Shown: positions 6,688 to 15,460 of the stretch, piece after piece
How the letters are laid out: each line of letters starts with the position of its first letter
Position numbering within the stretch: position 1 is the first letter of the stretch
Virus record (IMG/VR): IMGVR_UViG_3300036876_000097
Span: 1 to 22,979 of that record
Strand: one strand, 5' to 3'
From: a virus
DNA length: 22,979 nucleotides
Made by a program: the position numbers and the translations under genes
The notes under the pieces: model-generated
Databases searched by the model: none
Seen by the model: only the letters and a program-made list of their open reading frames with translations
What the model was told of the DNA's origin: nothing

Positions 6688-8316
6688 TTAGACCTCACTC
6701 ATCCCAACATTATAATTGCCAACGTTCTCGAATAGGAAAGTCCCCGGCATTATCTGAGATGAACTGGAAGTTGTTCCTATGGCGGCATAAATATTTGAAC
6801 CTATCGGTGAAATCGTTGAGTCAACGACCGAAATGATCACAGCGCCGTTAAGGAACACTGAGATTGTCGTGCTATCACACTTCAATCCGATAACGTCCCC
6901 CGTTACTGCCGTGTGAGAATACAGCGAGCCTAACTGCACGAGACCTCCTGCGCTGTACACTACCAACTGAATACCTGTAGCAGTATATTGGCAGAAGTAG
7001 CAGTATGCAGTAGATGTCGCCAAGCGGTTATAAAGAATCACCGTACCTGCCGCACTTCCTACATAGATCTTCGCTTGAACCAAACTCGCCAGGACACTAG
7101 TGTTCACATTCCAGTAAGCCGCCGTGGTCGTTCCTGGTGTGTTTGAGTAGACGTACCCCGAACCGTTCTGTTTTAGAAGCGCCGAGCTAAGCACGCTCAG
7201 AGCTGTCCAACTTGACGAAAGAGCCGCCCCGGACGCCCCGGTAAAGTTATCGGTCTCGACCTGTGTAGGGACGCCTGAGTAAAGATAAAGCTTGCCGGAG
7301 TCAGAGCGAAACCATTCAGCGCCCACCGCCGGGTTGGCCGGATTTGCGCCCGTCACCGTAACGGTAGAGGTAACGCCTGTAGCACCTTGTGGCCCCGTTG
7401 CGCCGGTTGCCCCGGTGGGACCTGTAGCGCCCGTAGTCCCTATTCCTGTCGGGCCGGTTGGTCCAGACGCGCCTGAAGGCCCTGTAGCGCCCGTAGTCCC
7501 TATTCCTGTTGCCCCCGTTGCGCCGGTTGCCCCGGTGGGACCTGTAGCGCCCGTAGTCCCTATTCCTGTTGCCCCCGTTGCTCCTGTGGCTCCAGTCGCG
7601 CCCGTAGTCCCTATTCCTGTCGGCCCTGTAGCTCCGGTTGCACCAACACTGCCAGCGCCGCCAGGACCCGTCGCACCTACCGGACCGCTCGCGCCCGAAA
7701 CGCCTGTTGCCCCCGTAGTCCCTATTCCTGTCGGCCCTGTAGCTCCGGTTGCCCCGGTGGGACCTGTAGCGCCCGAAACGCCTGTTGCCCCCGTTGCCCC
7801 CGTTGCGCCGGTCCCGCCGTCTACTCCGGATGCGCCAGTACCACCTACCGGACCTGTTGGGCCGGTTGCACCAACACTGCCAGCGCCGCCAGGACCCGTC
7901 GCACCTACCGGACCGCTCGCGCCCGTAGCGCCCGTAGGACCCGTAGCGCCCGCAGGACCGCTCGCGCCGCCGCTTGTCGCCGGGAGCGTAAAAGATGTTG
8001 CGCCGCCCACGTTCGCGCCGCCTTGCGCCTGAAGTGTTACCGGAACGCCCTTGTTGTTGACGATGACCATCTGCTTCGCTACGCTACCGCTCGAAGCGAT
8101 GGCGCTCGGTGTCACGCAATCCGAAGGATGCGGAAGCGTAATCACAGCCGAGGATGCGGCCCCGTCTATGATCACCGTGCTATCATTCGGGGTGAGAGAT
8201 GCATTGGACTTGACCGTGCGAACCGGGAAGTTAGTGTTCGTTACAGCGCCAACGTCCGTTTCGATCTTCTTAGACGCAGTCCGAGGATCGCCTTGATAAT
8301 TCGGTTTTGTACTCAT
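6688..8316 (-). CDS. Collagen-like tail fibre with C-terminal lectin-like domain
   Basis: A 542-residue protein. Residues 1 to about 115 form a beta-rich N-terminal domain, presumably the virion anchor. Residues about 117-312 are a Gly-X-Y triple-helix region dominated by Gly-Ala-Thr and Gly-Pro-Thr, with almost no Lys or Arg. A short [14 protein letters not shown] motif (about 335-350), common in phage fibres, follows. Residues about 355-540 look like a concanavalin/LamG-type jelly roll beginning DNFTGASG. The start ATG overlaps the stop of the hub gene (TAATG) with GAGGG 7 bases upstream. A trimeric host-recognition fibre is the likely role. The collagen part is seen directly; the lectin fold is my reading of the pattern. 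Thr-rich triplets offer many O-glycosylation sites, notable beside the glycosyltransferase. Confidence 0.9.
   Translation of the reverse strand: MSTKPNYQGDPRTASKKIETDVGAVTNTNFPVRTVKSNASLTPNDSTVIIDGAASSAVITLPHPSDCVTPSAIASSGSVAKQMVIVNNKGVPVTLQAQGGANVGGATSFTLPATSGGASGPAGATGPTGATGASGPVGATGPGGAGSVGATGPTGPVGGTGASGVDGGTGATGATGATGVSGATGPTGATGATGPTGIGTTGATGVSGASGPVGATGPGGAGSVGATGATGPTGIGTTGATGATGATGATGIGTTGATGPTGATGATGATGIGTTGATGPSGASGPTGPTGIGTTGATGPTGATGATGPQGATGVTSTVTVTGANPANPAVGAEWFRSDSGKLYLYSGVPTQVETDNFTGASGAALSSSWTALSVLSSALLKQNGSGYVYSNTPGTTTAAYWNVNTSVLASLVQAKIYVGSAAGTVILYNRLATSTAYCYFCQYTATGIQLVVYSAGGLVQLGSLYSHTAVTGDVIGLKCDSTTISVFLNGAVIISVVDSTISPIGSNIYAAIGTTSSSSQIMPGTFLFENVGNYNVGMSEV
7370..7970 (-). 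repeat. Gly-X-Y coding repeats, including a duplicated block of about 64 bp
   Basis: This GC-rich tract encodes the collagen-like region. Five copies of GTAGTCCCTATTCCTGT occur (near 7431, 7491, 7551, 7602, 7712), the first three exactly 60 bp apart. Each encodes the G-I-G-T-T interruption. A block of about 64 bp starting at 7634 recurs at 7862. Such internal repeats make the array prone to expansion and contraction by recombination or slippage. Confidence 0.9.
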
Positions 8317-10739
8317 TAGCCACCCTCGACTTCCTGATCCTCCTCATAATACATGGCAACGTCCGTCAGATACAGGTTCGTGCCCGACAGGTTGAACGTG
8401 ACGTCGAAAAGGAAGCCCTTACAGTCAACAGGCGGGCTCCAATCTAACAGACACCCCGGCAAGTAACCGCTGACGCCCGGCACATTTGCCAAGATCTGGA
8501 CGATACCTCCAGCCGGCTCGAATGTAACCCCTCCATCCTGTGTGACAATAACGCTCCCCGTCGCGGAGTCCAATGTGCCAGAGCCGAAAATCCTTATGCG
8601 CTTTAGGCGCTTCTGGTACGCTCTATCGCCCATCTGAGGCGTCTGGTAGACACAGGAGACCACGGTGGCGTTCGGATAGTAGGTGCAGAGGGAACTGATG
8701 ATATACTCGGTTCCGCTACCGTTCGCAAGGAACTGCCAGTTTGTATCGCCTTCGACAGAAAAAAGCGCTGTCGCCGTAACAGCCGTCCCGCTGGCAATCG
8801 TAGTCCATGTGTTCCATGACAGGTCCAACCGATACGTCGTTGCCCCTACGGCCAGGTAGTAGGCATTCTCATAGAACCAGCCTATCGAAGACTCCAGACT
8901 TGCCCGCGTTTGTACGAGCAGCGAAGCCTCGATTTCCTTGCTCACTTTCGTCGGCATAAAGCCGCCCGAATAGGTGAGCAGGTATACTCCGTCGTCTGCA
9001 AGGTAAAACACCTGGCCGTTACAGTTCACGGCGGAGTCCTTTGCGATGCAACCGGTGAAGGCGAGCGGCCCCATGATGTTGAAGTTGCTCACGTCCGATC
9101 CCGTCATACAATAAATGTCTTGACGGCGCAGAAGGAGCAAGGTGTCCGCGTAGTTCACGAGCGCCATAATCGGGTTGCCGCTCTCCAATCCGACCGTTAG
9201 GCGAGCCCCGTCAGTAGCAACAACGGGGAGTGTCGCGAACTGCGTATTGCTCCCCGTGTTACTCACCTGGAGACCGCCGATGTTCATCAAATCATCAAGG
9301 ATCACCTGGTCATAGAACGTGAGACCCATAGATGCGGGGTTCGGCATGTCGTTCTGCCCTAAATGTGGCGCCGCGGTTGCGGCTGTAACTGTTGTGTCGG
9401 GTAGGCTGTCCTGAAAAGAGATGGTCCAGGGCCCGCTCTCGCTTGAGACGGGGATGTTCGCCACAAGGTACCACGGACCACCAAACTCACTCCAAAGCGT
9501 CGAGTCCGTTGTGCTCGAAGTGGAAACGTAGACGTTGATAGACTGGACGTTATAGAGCGCGCTATTCGCGGTAAGAGTCACAACACCATTGATCTCTAGC
9601 CCCGTCGTGTTGACATATCCAACCGTTGGAATCAGGTTTGGAGCCTGCTCTGTCGGGGCGTAGGCAACGTTGCTTTCCCGGCCAAACTCGTCAACGAGCG
9701 TGAACACATATTGGAAATACGTAGGGGCGGCCAGCACAGTCTTTCCGATGGCCGCCCCCCCGGCCACACTAAAAGAACCGGCACACGAAAACGCTGCTGC
9801 CCAGGGAACAGATGACGCAGGGTTCGGAATCGCTTCTATCTGAGCATCCGTCATTGCGTCAGTGAAGCCGGTTAGGAACCAATTATAGACTGTCGTTCCA
9901 CTTATGTCCGTCATGGTCGGCGCGAGCGAACTGTTGTCATTGAAAGTGGCAAACCTATAGAACACAGAAGTAGACGGAAATGTCGTAGAGGAGGGCGTTA
10001 CCCACACCGAGAAGCCGGTGATGGGATTTAATATGGGGCTCCAGTCTGCCCCAACGACCGCTTCAACGATAATGTAAGGACACGTGACAGTGTCGGACGC
10101 TTCAGTCCAAGACGCGATCATCGAGTTGGACCATATCCAGAAGAGTTCTATTCCGTTCGACTCAGCAAGTACTATGTACCGACAGTAATTTGTTCCCGAA
10201 CCCGAATAGGTCTTACCTGTGTTCACCGAGGGTGTCACAGCCCTAAAACTCCATTCAGTCGCCACGGGCGTACCCATGCCAAGAGCGTAAGCGAGGTTCG
10301 AGTTCCCGGTGTACCTCATGTTCGCAGAACCATCATCGGCGAGCATGATTTCTTCCAAATCGGACTGGAACATACGTACGCGTACGCCAGGGGTCCAGTA
10401 TTGCTTCGTCGTAGGCGGCCCAGGCGGCTTAGGGATGTAGGGCGGCGTGTGCGTGGTGTCTACAGCCCATGCGTTCAAATCCCCGCCCGAGACGATAAGG
10501 CATTGATTTAGCGCTGCATTGTTCTGCGCGTACCAGTTCCCCAGCCCCGTGACCGGAGAAGGGAACGGGGGCACAGAGGGGCCGAGCAACACCTGATTAC
10601 GCAAGAAGCCTTGCCGGTCCGGCAACAAATTGACGACCTGCTGCGCCCGGCCCGGTGCAAGGTGGGCTGGATCGGAGGTAACATCTACTCCCTGCGCCGC
10701 AGGAAGTAGCCACACCTTTTGTTTCGATCCGCTGGCCAT
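8316..10739 (-). CDS. Tail hub / nozzle-like protein (packaged-DNA stabilisation type)
   Basis: An 807-residue, beta-rich protein with few charges. The N-terminus ([20 protein letters not shown], then [15 protein letters not shown]) follows the pattern seen at the start of phage nozzle and stabilisation proteins, where a short strand is followed by an Asn-containing turn and a Gly-Arg-type loop. Around residues 530-600, [14 protein letters not shown] and [17 protein letters not shown] look like blades of a beta-propeller, as in P22 gp10 and T7 gp12. It is longer than P22 gp10 and close to T7 gp12 in size. Located between the adaptor-side small proteins and the fibre. It should plug the head-tail channel and anchor the fibres. 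The start ATG has a weak AAGGG site that overlaps the end of the preceding gene. Confidence 0.75.
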   Translation of the reverse strand: MASGSKQKVWLLPAAQGVDVTSDPAHLAPGRAQQVVNLLPDRQGFLRNQVLLGPSVPPFPSPVTGLGNWYAQNNAALNQCLIVSGGDLNAWAVDTTHTPPYIPKPPGPPTTKQYWTPGVRVRMFQSDLEEIMLADDGSANMRYTGNSNLAYALGMGTPVATEWSFRAVTPSVNTGKTYSGSGTNYCRYIVLAESNGIELFWIWSNSMIASWTEASDTVTCPYIIVEAVVGADWSPILNPITGFSVWVTPSSTTFPSTSVFYRFATFNDNSSLAPTMTDISGTTVYNWFLTGFTDAMTDAQIEAIPNPASSVPWAAAFSCAGSFSVAGGAAIGKTVLAAPTYFQYVFTLVDEFGRESNVAYAPTEQAPNLIPTVGYVNTTGLEINGVVTLTANSALYNVQSINVYVSTSSTTDSTLWSEFGGPWYLVANIPVSSESGPWTISFQDSLPDTTVTAATAAPHLGQNDMPNPASMGLTFYDQVILDDLMNIGGLQVSNTGSNTQFATLPVVATDGARLTVGLESGNPIMALVNYADTLLLLRRQDIYCMTGSDVSNFNIMGPLAFTGCIAKDSAVNCNGQVFYLADDGVYLLTYSGGFMPTKVSKEIEASLLVQTRASLESSIGWFYENAYYLAVGATTYRLDLSWNTWTTIASGTAVTATALFSVEGDTNWQFLANGSGTEYIISSLCTYYPNATVVSCVYQTPQMGDRAYQKRLKRIRIFGSGTLDSATGSVIVTQDGGVTFEPAGGIVQILANVPGVSGYLPGCLLDWSPPVDCKGFLFDVTFNLSGTNLYLTDVAMYYEEDQEVEGG

Positions 10740-10743
10740 GTTT

Positions 10744-11367
10744 TTATGCCCTTAGGTCGATAGCCTGCCCGCCCGTCACAGTAAGAGCCCCGGAAGGAGC
10801 GTTCTTAAGAGCATTGACAGTATACGTCGCCGAATCTCCGCTCCCCGATATCATGTCGTACAGGTCTGCGAGAACAGATTCGTCATTCGGAATAAGCGAG
10901 ACGTCGCCGGCCGAGTTCGTAAGAATGGGGTCCGTCGGGTTTTTAAGAACCTGCGCCGACGGGCTCATACCCGTTGCATAGGAGCCCACCTGGACCACAC
11001 CGTTAGCAAAGCTCCACTGCGTCTGCTGTATCTCCATGACCAGAGGCGCCATGTTCGCCGCACCTTGCAGATAGAGGATGGTCGTGACCCCGGAAGCGAT
11101 ACAGGCGTTCGGAAGACAGAGCCAGTAAAGCCCCGGCATGTTCGTCGAATCAACCTCAAGAAATCCGCCCGATACCCACGTCCCGAGCGTTGCCGTCGCG
11201 AGAGTAACCGCGGTGTCTGACGTATCTCCCGTTCGGACGTAGTAACAGGTAAGCCCGGAGGTGTTATACGCGAGCCCCGTCAAACCTGAGCCGTTCGCGA
11301 CGGCGGAGTTCTGAATGAAAACGAAAACCGATTGGCCGGTTGCGCCCTGCTCCAGAATGATCTTCAC
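10744..11367 (-). CDS. Virion structural protein, tail/fibre-associated beta-rich domain
   Basis: A 207-residue protein starting with GTG at 11367, supported by AGGAGG 5 bases upstream. The first 125 or so residues form an apparent beta-sandwich: GATGQSVFVFIQNSA, a strand ending CYYVRTGD, then EVDSTNMPGLYWLCLPNA and a final MAPLVMEIQQTQW. I recall this order of motifs from tail-associated structural proteins, but cannot confirm a named family. The C-terminal third includes SGSGDSATYTVNAL and has no recognisable signature. It sits immediately upstream of the hub gene with 4 bases between them, in a run of small structural genes. A component of the short tail is the best guess. Confidence 0.7.
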   Translation of the reverse strand: MKIILEQGATGQSVFVFIQNSAVANGSGLTGLAYNTSGLTCYYVRTGDTSDTAVTLATATLGTWVSGGFLEVDSTNMPGLYWLCLPNACIASGVTTILYLQGAANMAPLVMEIQQTQWSFANGVVQVGSYATGMSPSAQVLKNPTDPILTNSAGDVSLIPNDESVLADLYDMISGSGDSATYTVNALKNAPSGALTVTGGQAIDLRA

Positions 11368-11376
11368 GATACCCTC

Positions 11377-11805
11377 CTACCCATCACACCCGCCCATCAT
11401 CCCCGCATTACCTATTGGCGTCCCGAGCGACCCATGCGGGCTCAGGCGGAAGAAACCCCCGCCGCTATAGGTCAGCGTTAGGTAAAACGACGTTATGTTC
11501 AGCGGGAGGTCAGAGGAGTACACCGTCAATGTAAGAGCCAGCGTACTCCCATTAAGCGCTTGTATGGCTGCCAAATCTATTCCCGTTGCCTCCGACGACT
11601 GTACATTATCGGGCGCATGAACCCAAATAATCGATCCTCCTGAGAACAGCCATTGGCTTCGGTCCAGCCTCTCCGCTGTAGTCTGGACGATCGTCCATTG
11701 CGCTGCCGTAATGCTCCCGAGAGGAAGGATGAAGTCAAAGACAACCGGGGTTATCGTTGTAACGTCTGCGGTCGCTGGCGAGCTGTAGACTGTCGAACTA
11801 GACAT
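11377..11805 (-). CDS. Small beta-rich structural protein, function unknown
   Basis: A 142-residue protein beginning at an ATG with an AGGGGAG site. It is dominated by alternating hydrophobic and Ser/Thr residues, with VVFDFILPLGSITAAQW and LALTLTVYSS as clear strand-forming segments. The C-terminus is a glycine- and methionine-rich tail ending GMMGGCDG, probably flexible. No signal peptide or membrane helix is apparent. It is the third of four small genes packed between the adaptor and the hub with gaps of about 10 bases, so it is probably a minor tail or neck protein. I do not recognise the family. Confidence 0.75.
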   Translation of the reverse strand: MSSSTVYSSPATADVTTITPVVFDFILPLGSITAAQWTIVQTTAERLDRSQWLFSGGSIIWVHAPDNVQSSEATGIDLAAIQALNGSTLALTLTVYSSDLPLNITSFYLTLTYSGGGFFRLSPHGSLGTPIGNAGMMGGCDG

Positions 11806-11814
11806 AGTCTCCCC

Positions 11815-12246
11815 TTAAAACTCGCAGACGAAATAGAGCCTGTCGCCGGCATTCTCCAGGTTGATCCAGACGTTCGAGAACCCCCCAATGCTTGAGGAAA
11901 TGTTTGACGAGGCTGGAAGGTTAAGAACGCCTTGGGGCGGCGGATTGGCGTTCGACGAGGGGATTTCGGTCTGGTTGAACGCTATCTGCGCGCCGCTCGT
12001 CGCGCCGCCAATACTCCCATTATCGCCGCTGATGTTGACCGACTGGTACCAAAGCCCGGCGTCGCGCTGAAGCACTGAGCCGCCCGAGTTCTCATAGAAC
12101 GTGCCGAACGGTTTATGCCCTGCGGCAATCAAGTTCGCCATCGACGTGTAGCAACTGCCGTCCGTGGCGACGATATACCAACCTGTATTTCCCGGGACGG
12201 CGCAACAGGTTATGCTATTAGGAGCCCACCTTGATATCAATCCCAT
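11815..12246 (-). CDS. Small structural protein, function unknown
   Basis: A 143-residue protein with a strong AGGAGG site 5 bases before its ATG. Residues about 20-50 (GWYIVATDGSCYTSMANL) look like a compact beta-alpha unit, followed by Asn/Ser/Gly-rich loops and strands ending in RLYFVCEF. Few charged residues and a low Lys content, as expected for a beta-rich virion surface protein. Second in the small-gene block between adaptor and hub. It could be a tail-associated or decoration protein; no family recognised. Confidence 0.75.
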   Translation of the reverse strand: MGLISRWAPNSITCCAVPGNTGWYIVATDGSCYTSMANLIAAGHKPFGTFYENSGGSVLQRDAGLWYQSVNISGDNGSIGGATSGAQIAFNQTEIPSSNANPPPQGVLNLPASSNISSSIGGFSNVWINLENAGDRLYFVCEF

Positions 12247-12255
12247 CTTGCCCTC

Positions 12256-12621
12256 CTAGATGTAAATGAGCGTCGAAGCCAGCGTATCCGCCACACTTGC
12301 TGCGAGCGTTGCCCCGTGCGTCGTGCTTATCGGTCCTACAGTCGCCACATACCACGGCGCGCCCGTCATAACGATCGTGTTCCCCGTCGTGCTGTCCGTC
12401 CATGTATAGGTCGTGCTCTCGGTAGCCGGGACAAAAATCATGAACGTCGTACCCGCGAGGGGAATGGTATTTAGCGGAGTAGTAGAAACGATTGGCGTTA
12501 CCTGCTGGTATTGCGCATTGGCGAGGTCCTGCACAAAGCCTGTTCCTCCGGGCCCGAGTGCCTGCGTCCCGCCCGCCGTCTCCACCAGACCCTGTAAGGT
12601 TATTTGCGCTGTCTCACTCAT
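12256..12621 (-). CDS. Small beta-rich structural protein, function unknown
   Basis: A 121-residue protein starting at the ATG at 12621, six bases after the adaptor stop, with only a weak AGG upstream, so it is probably translated by coupling. The first 40 residues are loop-like and Gly/Gln/Thr-rich. From about residue 48, strands such as TTFMIFVPA and YTWTDSTTGNTIVMTG suggest a small beta fold. It ends in a short helix (HGATLAASVADTLAS). It is the first of four small genes between adaptor and hub. The position would suit a head-completion or tail-interface protein, but nothing in the sequence proves that. Confidence 0.75.
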   Translation of the reverse strand: MSETAQITLQGLVETAGGTQALGPGGTGFVQDLANAQYQQVTPIVSTTPLNTIPLAGTTFMIFVPATESTTYTWTDSTTGNTIVMTGAPWYVATVGPISTTHGATLAASVADTLASTLIYI

Positions 12622-12627
12622 GTTAGC

Positions 12628-13398
12628 CTAACTCTTGTTTGAGCGCAGACCCGGCCCGCGCCTGTAGCTGCGATATCCGAACGAGAACGTCTGCGGCTTA
12701 TTGACCCCCATCTTCCACGTCATCAATTCGTCTAAGCCCTGCTGGTAAAAAAGCGGGGCTATCGCCTGAAGGCGCGCCTGCGCCTCTGAATCTTGCGTGC
12801 AGGTCTCCAGCCACTTGACGGCCGCGCCGCGCCACACAATGTCTTGGTAGGATTCAGGTAACTGCTGGATGTAATCGCTATCGGAGATGGGCGGCAGAAC
12901 CCCCATTCCCGCGTACAAATTCAACGTACCTGCAGACGCAGGAGCCGGGCTCAGAAACAACGTATAGGCCCGAACCCAGAACCGCTGAGGCACAGCCGGC
13001 CCCATGTTGTCATACTGGTACCCAGACTTATCCATATCGTCGGAGGTCCAGGCCTCAAGCACCTGCACATCGCCGACACCTCCGTTCCACGCCGCGCGCC
13101 TCACATCATTTATCAGGTTGCTCGACGCCGACAAGATGTTCTGTAACGGGATAGACGTCGGGCCTAACGTCGTCTGCGCCGCCACAGGATATTGAATGGA
13201 CGTCGTTTCGGCAAAGCCGATGCGCCGGTTTACCTGCTCGATCGATGTCCAAATGCACTGGTTCAGGATTGCGTTCGTCGGGTCAGGACGGTTAGCGGGC
13301 GCATCCCCGGCATTACCCGTTCCGGTATCGATCGGCGGAGTAATACCGATCTCACGCCTGATGAAGTCACGAGCCTGTGCGCGGTTAAGCAGAGGCAA
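12628..13398 (-). CDS. Head-tail adaptor (connector) protein, P22 gp4-like by position
   Basis: A 256-residue protein starting with TTG at 13398, supported by AAGGA 7 bases upstream. It opens with a helical MPLLNRAQARDFIRREIG segment, followed by an Asn/Pro-rich loop and a second helix containing QVNRRIGFAE. The middle has a beta insert with YTLFLSPAPASAGTLNLY. The C-terminal part, LPESYQDIVWRGAAVKWLETC followed by a long helix, is the pattern I associate with portal-binding adaptors (Leu-Pro..Tyr-x-Asp, then a hydrophobic helix). In the virion it would form a ring under the portal. The gene order (capsid genes upstream, hub downstream) supports this. The family assignment is fairly secure; the exact homologue is not known. 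Confidence 0.75.
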   Translation of the reverse strand: MPLLNRAQARDFIRREIGITPPIDTGTGNAGDAPANRPDPTNAILNQCIWTSIEQVNRRIGFAETTSIQYPVAAQTTLGPTSIPLQNILSASSNLINDVRRAAWNGGVGDVQVLEAWTSDDMDKSGYQYDNMGPAVPQRFWVRAYTLFLSPAPASAGTLNLYAGMGVLPPISDSDYIQQLPESYQDIVWRGAAVKWLETCTQDSEAQARLQAIAPLFYQQGLDELMTWKMGVNKPQTFSFGYRSYRRGPGLRSNKS

Positions 13399-13401
13399 GG
13401 G

Positions 13402-13590
13402 TCAGTCCTTTCGATGATTGTAATCATATGAGCGAAATCGCGGGTCACATGTCTGGCCGTATTCATCCGTAGTCAGGTTGTCCGTGTATGTCTCGGCAAG
13501 GGTCCAGGGGTCAGTAGTTCTCAACCCCCGGAATACCTTCCCGAAAAGCGGTCTTCCCTGACGATAGATTATTGGCTTTTTATCTACCAT
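13402..13590 (-). CDS. Small basic protein of the neck region, function unknown
   Basis: A 62-residue protein that fills the space between the fibre-like gene and the adaptor almost exactly. It has GAGG 6 bases before its ATG and leaves 3 bases to the adaptor TTG. It is rich in Arg, Asp, Tyr and Thr with a basic start (MVDKKPIIYRQGRPLFGKVF) and a C-terminus with FRSYDYNHRKD. No membrane segment or known motif. The fitted spacing and good ribosome site are the reasons to believe it is expressed. It could be a minor neck protein. Confidence 0.7.
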   Translation of the reverse strand: MVDKKPIIYRQGRPLFGKVFRGLRTTDPWTLAETYTDNLTTDEYGQTCDPRFRSYDYNHRKD

Positions 13591-13598
13591 TTTTCACC

Positions 13599-14135
13599 TC
13601 AGATCGGCCAGTACAGAACGTAGAGAGTCCCGACCAGGCCCGCAGTAGACGCCGAGCCCGTAACAGTAATAGCCTGGCTAGCCGTCTCGGTGAGCCCCAC
13701 GATACTCGAAATAAAGACGCCAGGCGCCGTATGAACGTCCTGCGCCGAGAAGAGGTTGCTTGCGCTCGTCGTCGTGTTAGCAGCAACACCAACACTCAAC
13801 GAAGCCGCACCGGTTGACGCAGTCGTGATGTTCATCCACGCCAGGACGGCAAACAGGCTGCCCCCGATTACATTTGACTCAGCGCCGACTGCCCCGCCTG
13901 TTGTGGCCGCCGTGCCAACAAGCGGTATCACGACCACTTCAGGCAAACGTCGCCCCGAAACAACGCCTGCCCCTTGATGAAGCATGTTCAACTCGGCGGC
14001 TGTCGCCGTCATTTCAACTCCCTCTTGGTAGAGGTTCCCCGAAGCGTCAGCAACAACGGTTGGAGACGTTTCCGGTCCGACACCAAGACCGCCGGCAGCT
14101 AAGAACTGACTCGCGGTACTCGATTGGGTAGCCAT
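13599..14135 (-). CDS. Head-fibre or decoration-type virion protein
   Basis: A 178-residue protein with an AAGGAGG site 7 bases before its ATG, so it is likely strongly expressed. It starts with a Ser/Thr/Ala-rich segment, followed by TATAAELNMLHQGAG (about 42-56), a motif commonly found in phage head-fibre and capsid-decorating proteins. The C-terminal 120 residues are an Ala/Thr/Gly/Val-rich beta domain with only a handful of charged residues. Located two genes after the major capsid protein. I infer that it decorates the capsid. It could instead be a small tail protein. Confidence 0.7.
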   Translation of the reverse strand: MATQSSTASQFLAAGGLGVGPETSPTVVADASGNLYQEGVEMTATAAELNMLHQGAGVVSGRRLPEVVVIPLVGTAATTGGAVGAESNVIGGSLFAVLAWMNITTASTGAASLSVGVAANTTTSASNLFSAQDVHTAPGVFISSIVGLTETASQAITVTGSASTAGLVGTLYVLYWPI

Positions 14136-14137
14136 CT

Positions 14138-14470
14138 TCAGCCCTCCTTCCTAAGAGCCGCTTCTACCGCCGCCTCGACTTTTTCGAGAATCGTAGGAGC
14201 AGCGATCTCTACAGCCTGCTCAACCGCGGTCGTCGCCACCTGAGAACCCACCTCAATAGAGGTAGCTTCTGTTGCCGGCAAGGCATTTGAGAGATAGTTG
14301 GTAAGCGCCTTGTGTACGCCGACAAGGCGGTTTGCAATGATGCTTCCGCCTGTCGCGATCGCCGCGCCGGCAAGCGTTCCGATTTCAGCACGCAAGGCGG
14401 CGAGCGCATCCGCAATTTCCGGCTGTGTTATCGTCGAAGCATCCGCCTCTAACTGATCCATGTTCCACAT
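14138..14470 (-). CDS. Small alanine-rich helical protein, function unknown
   Basis: A 110-residue protein with an AGGGGG site 4 bases upstream of its first ATG (a second ATG three codons later is possible). It is almost wholly helix-forming and Ala-rich. Residues about 28-48 (AEIGTLAGAAIATGGSIIAN) form a small-residue hydrophobic stretch that may be a weak membrane helix or a helix-packing face. The C-terminus is amphipathic and acidic, ending in a basic tip. It lies directly after the major capsid gene. The position is compatible with a minor capsid or assembly protein. No family recognised. Confidence 0.7.
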   Translation of the reverse strand: MWNMDQLEADASTITQPEIADALAALRAEIGTLAGAAIATGGSIIANRLVGVHKALTNYLSNALPATEATSIEVGSQVATTAVEQAVEIAAPTILEKVEAAVEAALRKEG

Positions 14471-14479
14471 GTTGCCCCC

Positions 14480-15433
14480 TTACATTCCTCTGGAGCCGTA
14501 ACAGGAACGCCAGTCCGACGCGCCGATCGCCGTCCGCATGGTCACATTGATTATCTGGGCAAGCACGTTCTGGTCCCAGTAGACGAAAGACCGCGGGGGC
14601 TGGCGCCAGAAGAAGTGTAGATGGTGCTCGTGTCCAACGAAGAACCACGAGTTGTTTCCGCCGGTCGCGCCGCCTGTGGCGCCGCCGTAGGCCCAGTACG
14701 GCCAGTAGATAGGCGTGACATTGTCCTCGCTGTTGAAGTTATAGTTGAAGTCGGCCGTGTTGGGGTACATCGGCGCCCGAAGTACCTGCGGCACGATATA
14801 CTGCCACGCCGGATTAAAAATCCCATACCGTGGACGGTCGTTGATATAGGTCAGGTTGTCCGGCCTGAGCTGCGTTCTCAAATTCGTCGCGCAGGCCTGA
14901 TAGCTTGTCACGGAGAAATCAACGTCGGTCGAGGGACGGTTCGCGTACGTGACCCCCAACTGTGAAGATGAAACCGGGTGTGCTGTGTTGAACAGGCTCA
15001 CATTGTCCGGCATCGTCGAAACAGCGCCCGAAGCGAATCCCTCTATGCCGAAGAACTGAGCGACATAGTATTCGACCGCCGTGCGGTACGCGACACCCAT
15101 AAAGCCCGATTTCATTGCCAGCGCCCGGTGGATCACCCCGTACAGGTCGTCCTCTTCGTCCTCATAAGGGATCTGATCTCCCAGCCCCCAGCCCTGGACT
15201 ATATACTGCTTGCTGAAGCTCGCGGCGAACTGCCCGGATTCTACGGGCGTTCCGGGATAACGCGGCGTCATCGGAAGCCCGTATCCGCTCCACCCCTGGT
15301 GCCAGATATATCGCGAGGACGTGTCTTCCACGTGCATGAACAGACGGTATACGGGGTCATATTCCGCCAACGTCCGCAGTATGTTCTCGTCGATGCCTCT
15401 CTGATAAATAGGGGCCAGACCACTTGAAGCCAT
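14480..15433 (-). CDS. Major capsid protein (HK97-fold type)
   Basis: A 317-residue protein with the best ribosome site in the window, AGGAGG 8 bases before the ATG, as expected for the most abundant virion protein. The features I use are an N-terminal helical arm, a GDQIPYEDEEDDLY acidic stretch (about 83-97), then SLFNTAHPVSSS (about 145-156) with the NRPSTDVDFSV segment. The Phe-x-x-x-His-Pro pattern followed by a spine-helix-like stretch (ACATNLRTQ) is typical of Mu gpT-like and related HK97-fold capsid proteins. A Gly-Gly-Ala-Thr-Gly repeat near residue 250 probably lies in a surface loop. It follows portal and scaffold genes. There is no N-terminal protease domain, consistent with a separate scaffold. 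Confidence 0.85.
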   Translation of the reverse strand: MASSGLAPIYQRGIDENILRTLAEYDPVYRLFMHVEDTSSRYIWHQGWSGYGLPMTPRYPGTPVESGQFAASFSKQYIVQGWGLGDQIPYEDEEDDLYGVIHRALAMKSGFMGVAYRTAVEYYVAQFFGIEGFASGAVSTMPDNVSLFNTAHPVSSSQLGVTYANRPSTDVDFSVTSYQACATNLRTQLRPDNLTYINDRPRYGIFNPAWQYIVPQVLRAPMYPNTADFNYNFNSEDNVTPIYWPYWAYGGATGGATGGNNSWFFVGHEHHLHFFWRQPPRSFVYWDQNVLAQIINVTMRTAIGASDWRSCYGSRGM

Positions 15434-15441
15434 TTTGACAA

Positions 15442-15447
15442 CCTCCT
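15442..15447 (-). promoter_or_regulatory. Strong ribosome binding site of the major capsid gene
   Basis: AGGAGG on the minus strand, 8 bases before the capsid ATG. It is overlapped by the 12-base palindrome CCTTTTAAAAGG (15445-15456), which is too short and AT-rich to be an obvious regulatory hairpin. Confidence 0.85.
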
Positions 15448-15460
15448 TTTAAAAGGGTCT

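Noticed and set aside
7292-8032. 246-codon plus-strand frame rich in Pro, Val and Ala
   Set aside because: It is the mirror of the Gly-X-Y repeats on the minus strand; its low complexity follows from the repeat and it has no independent support.
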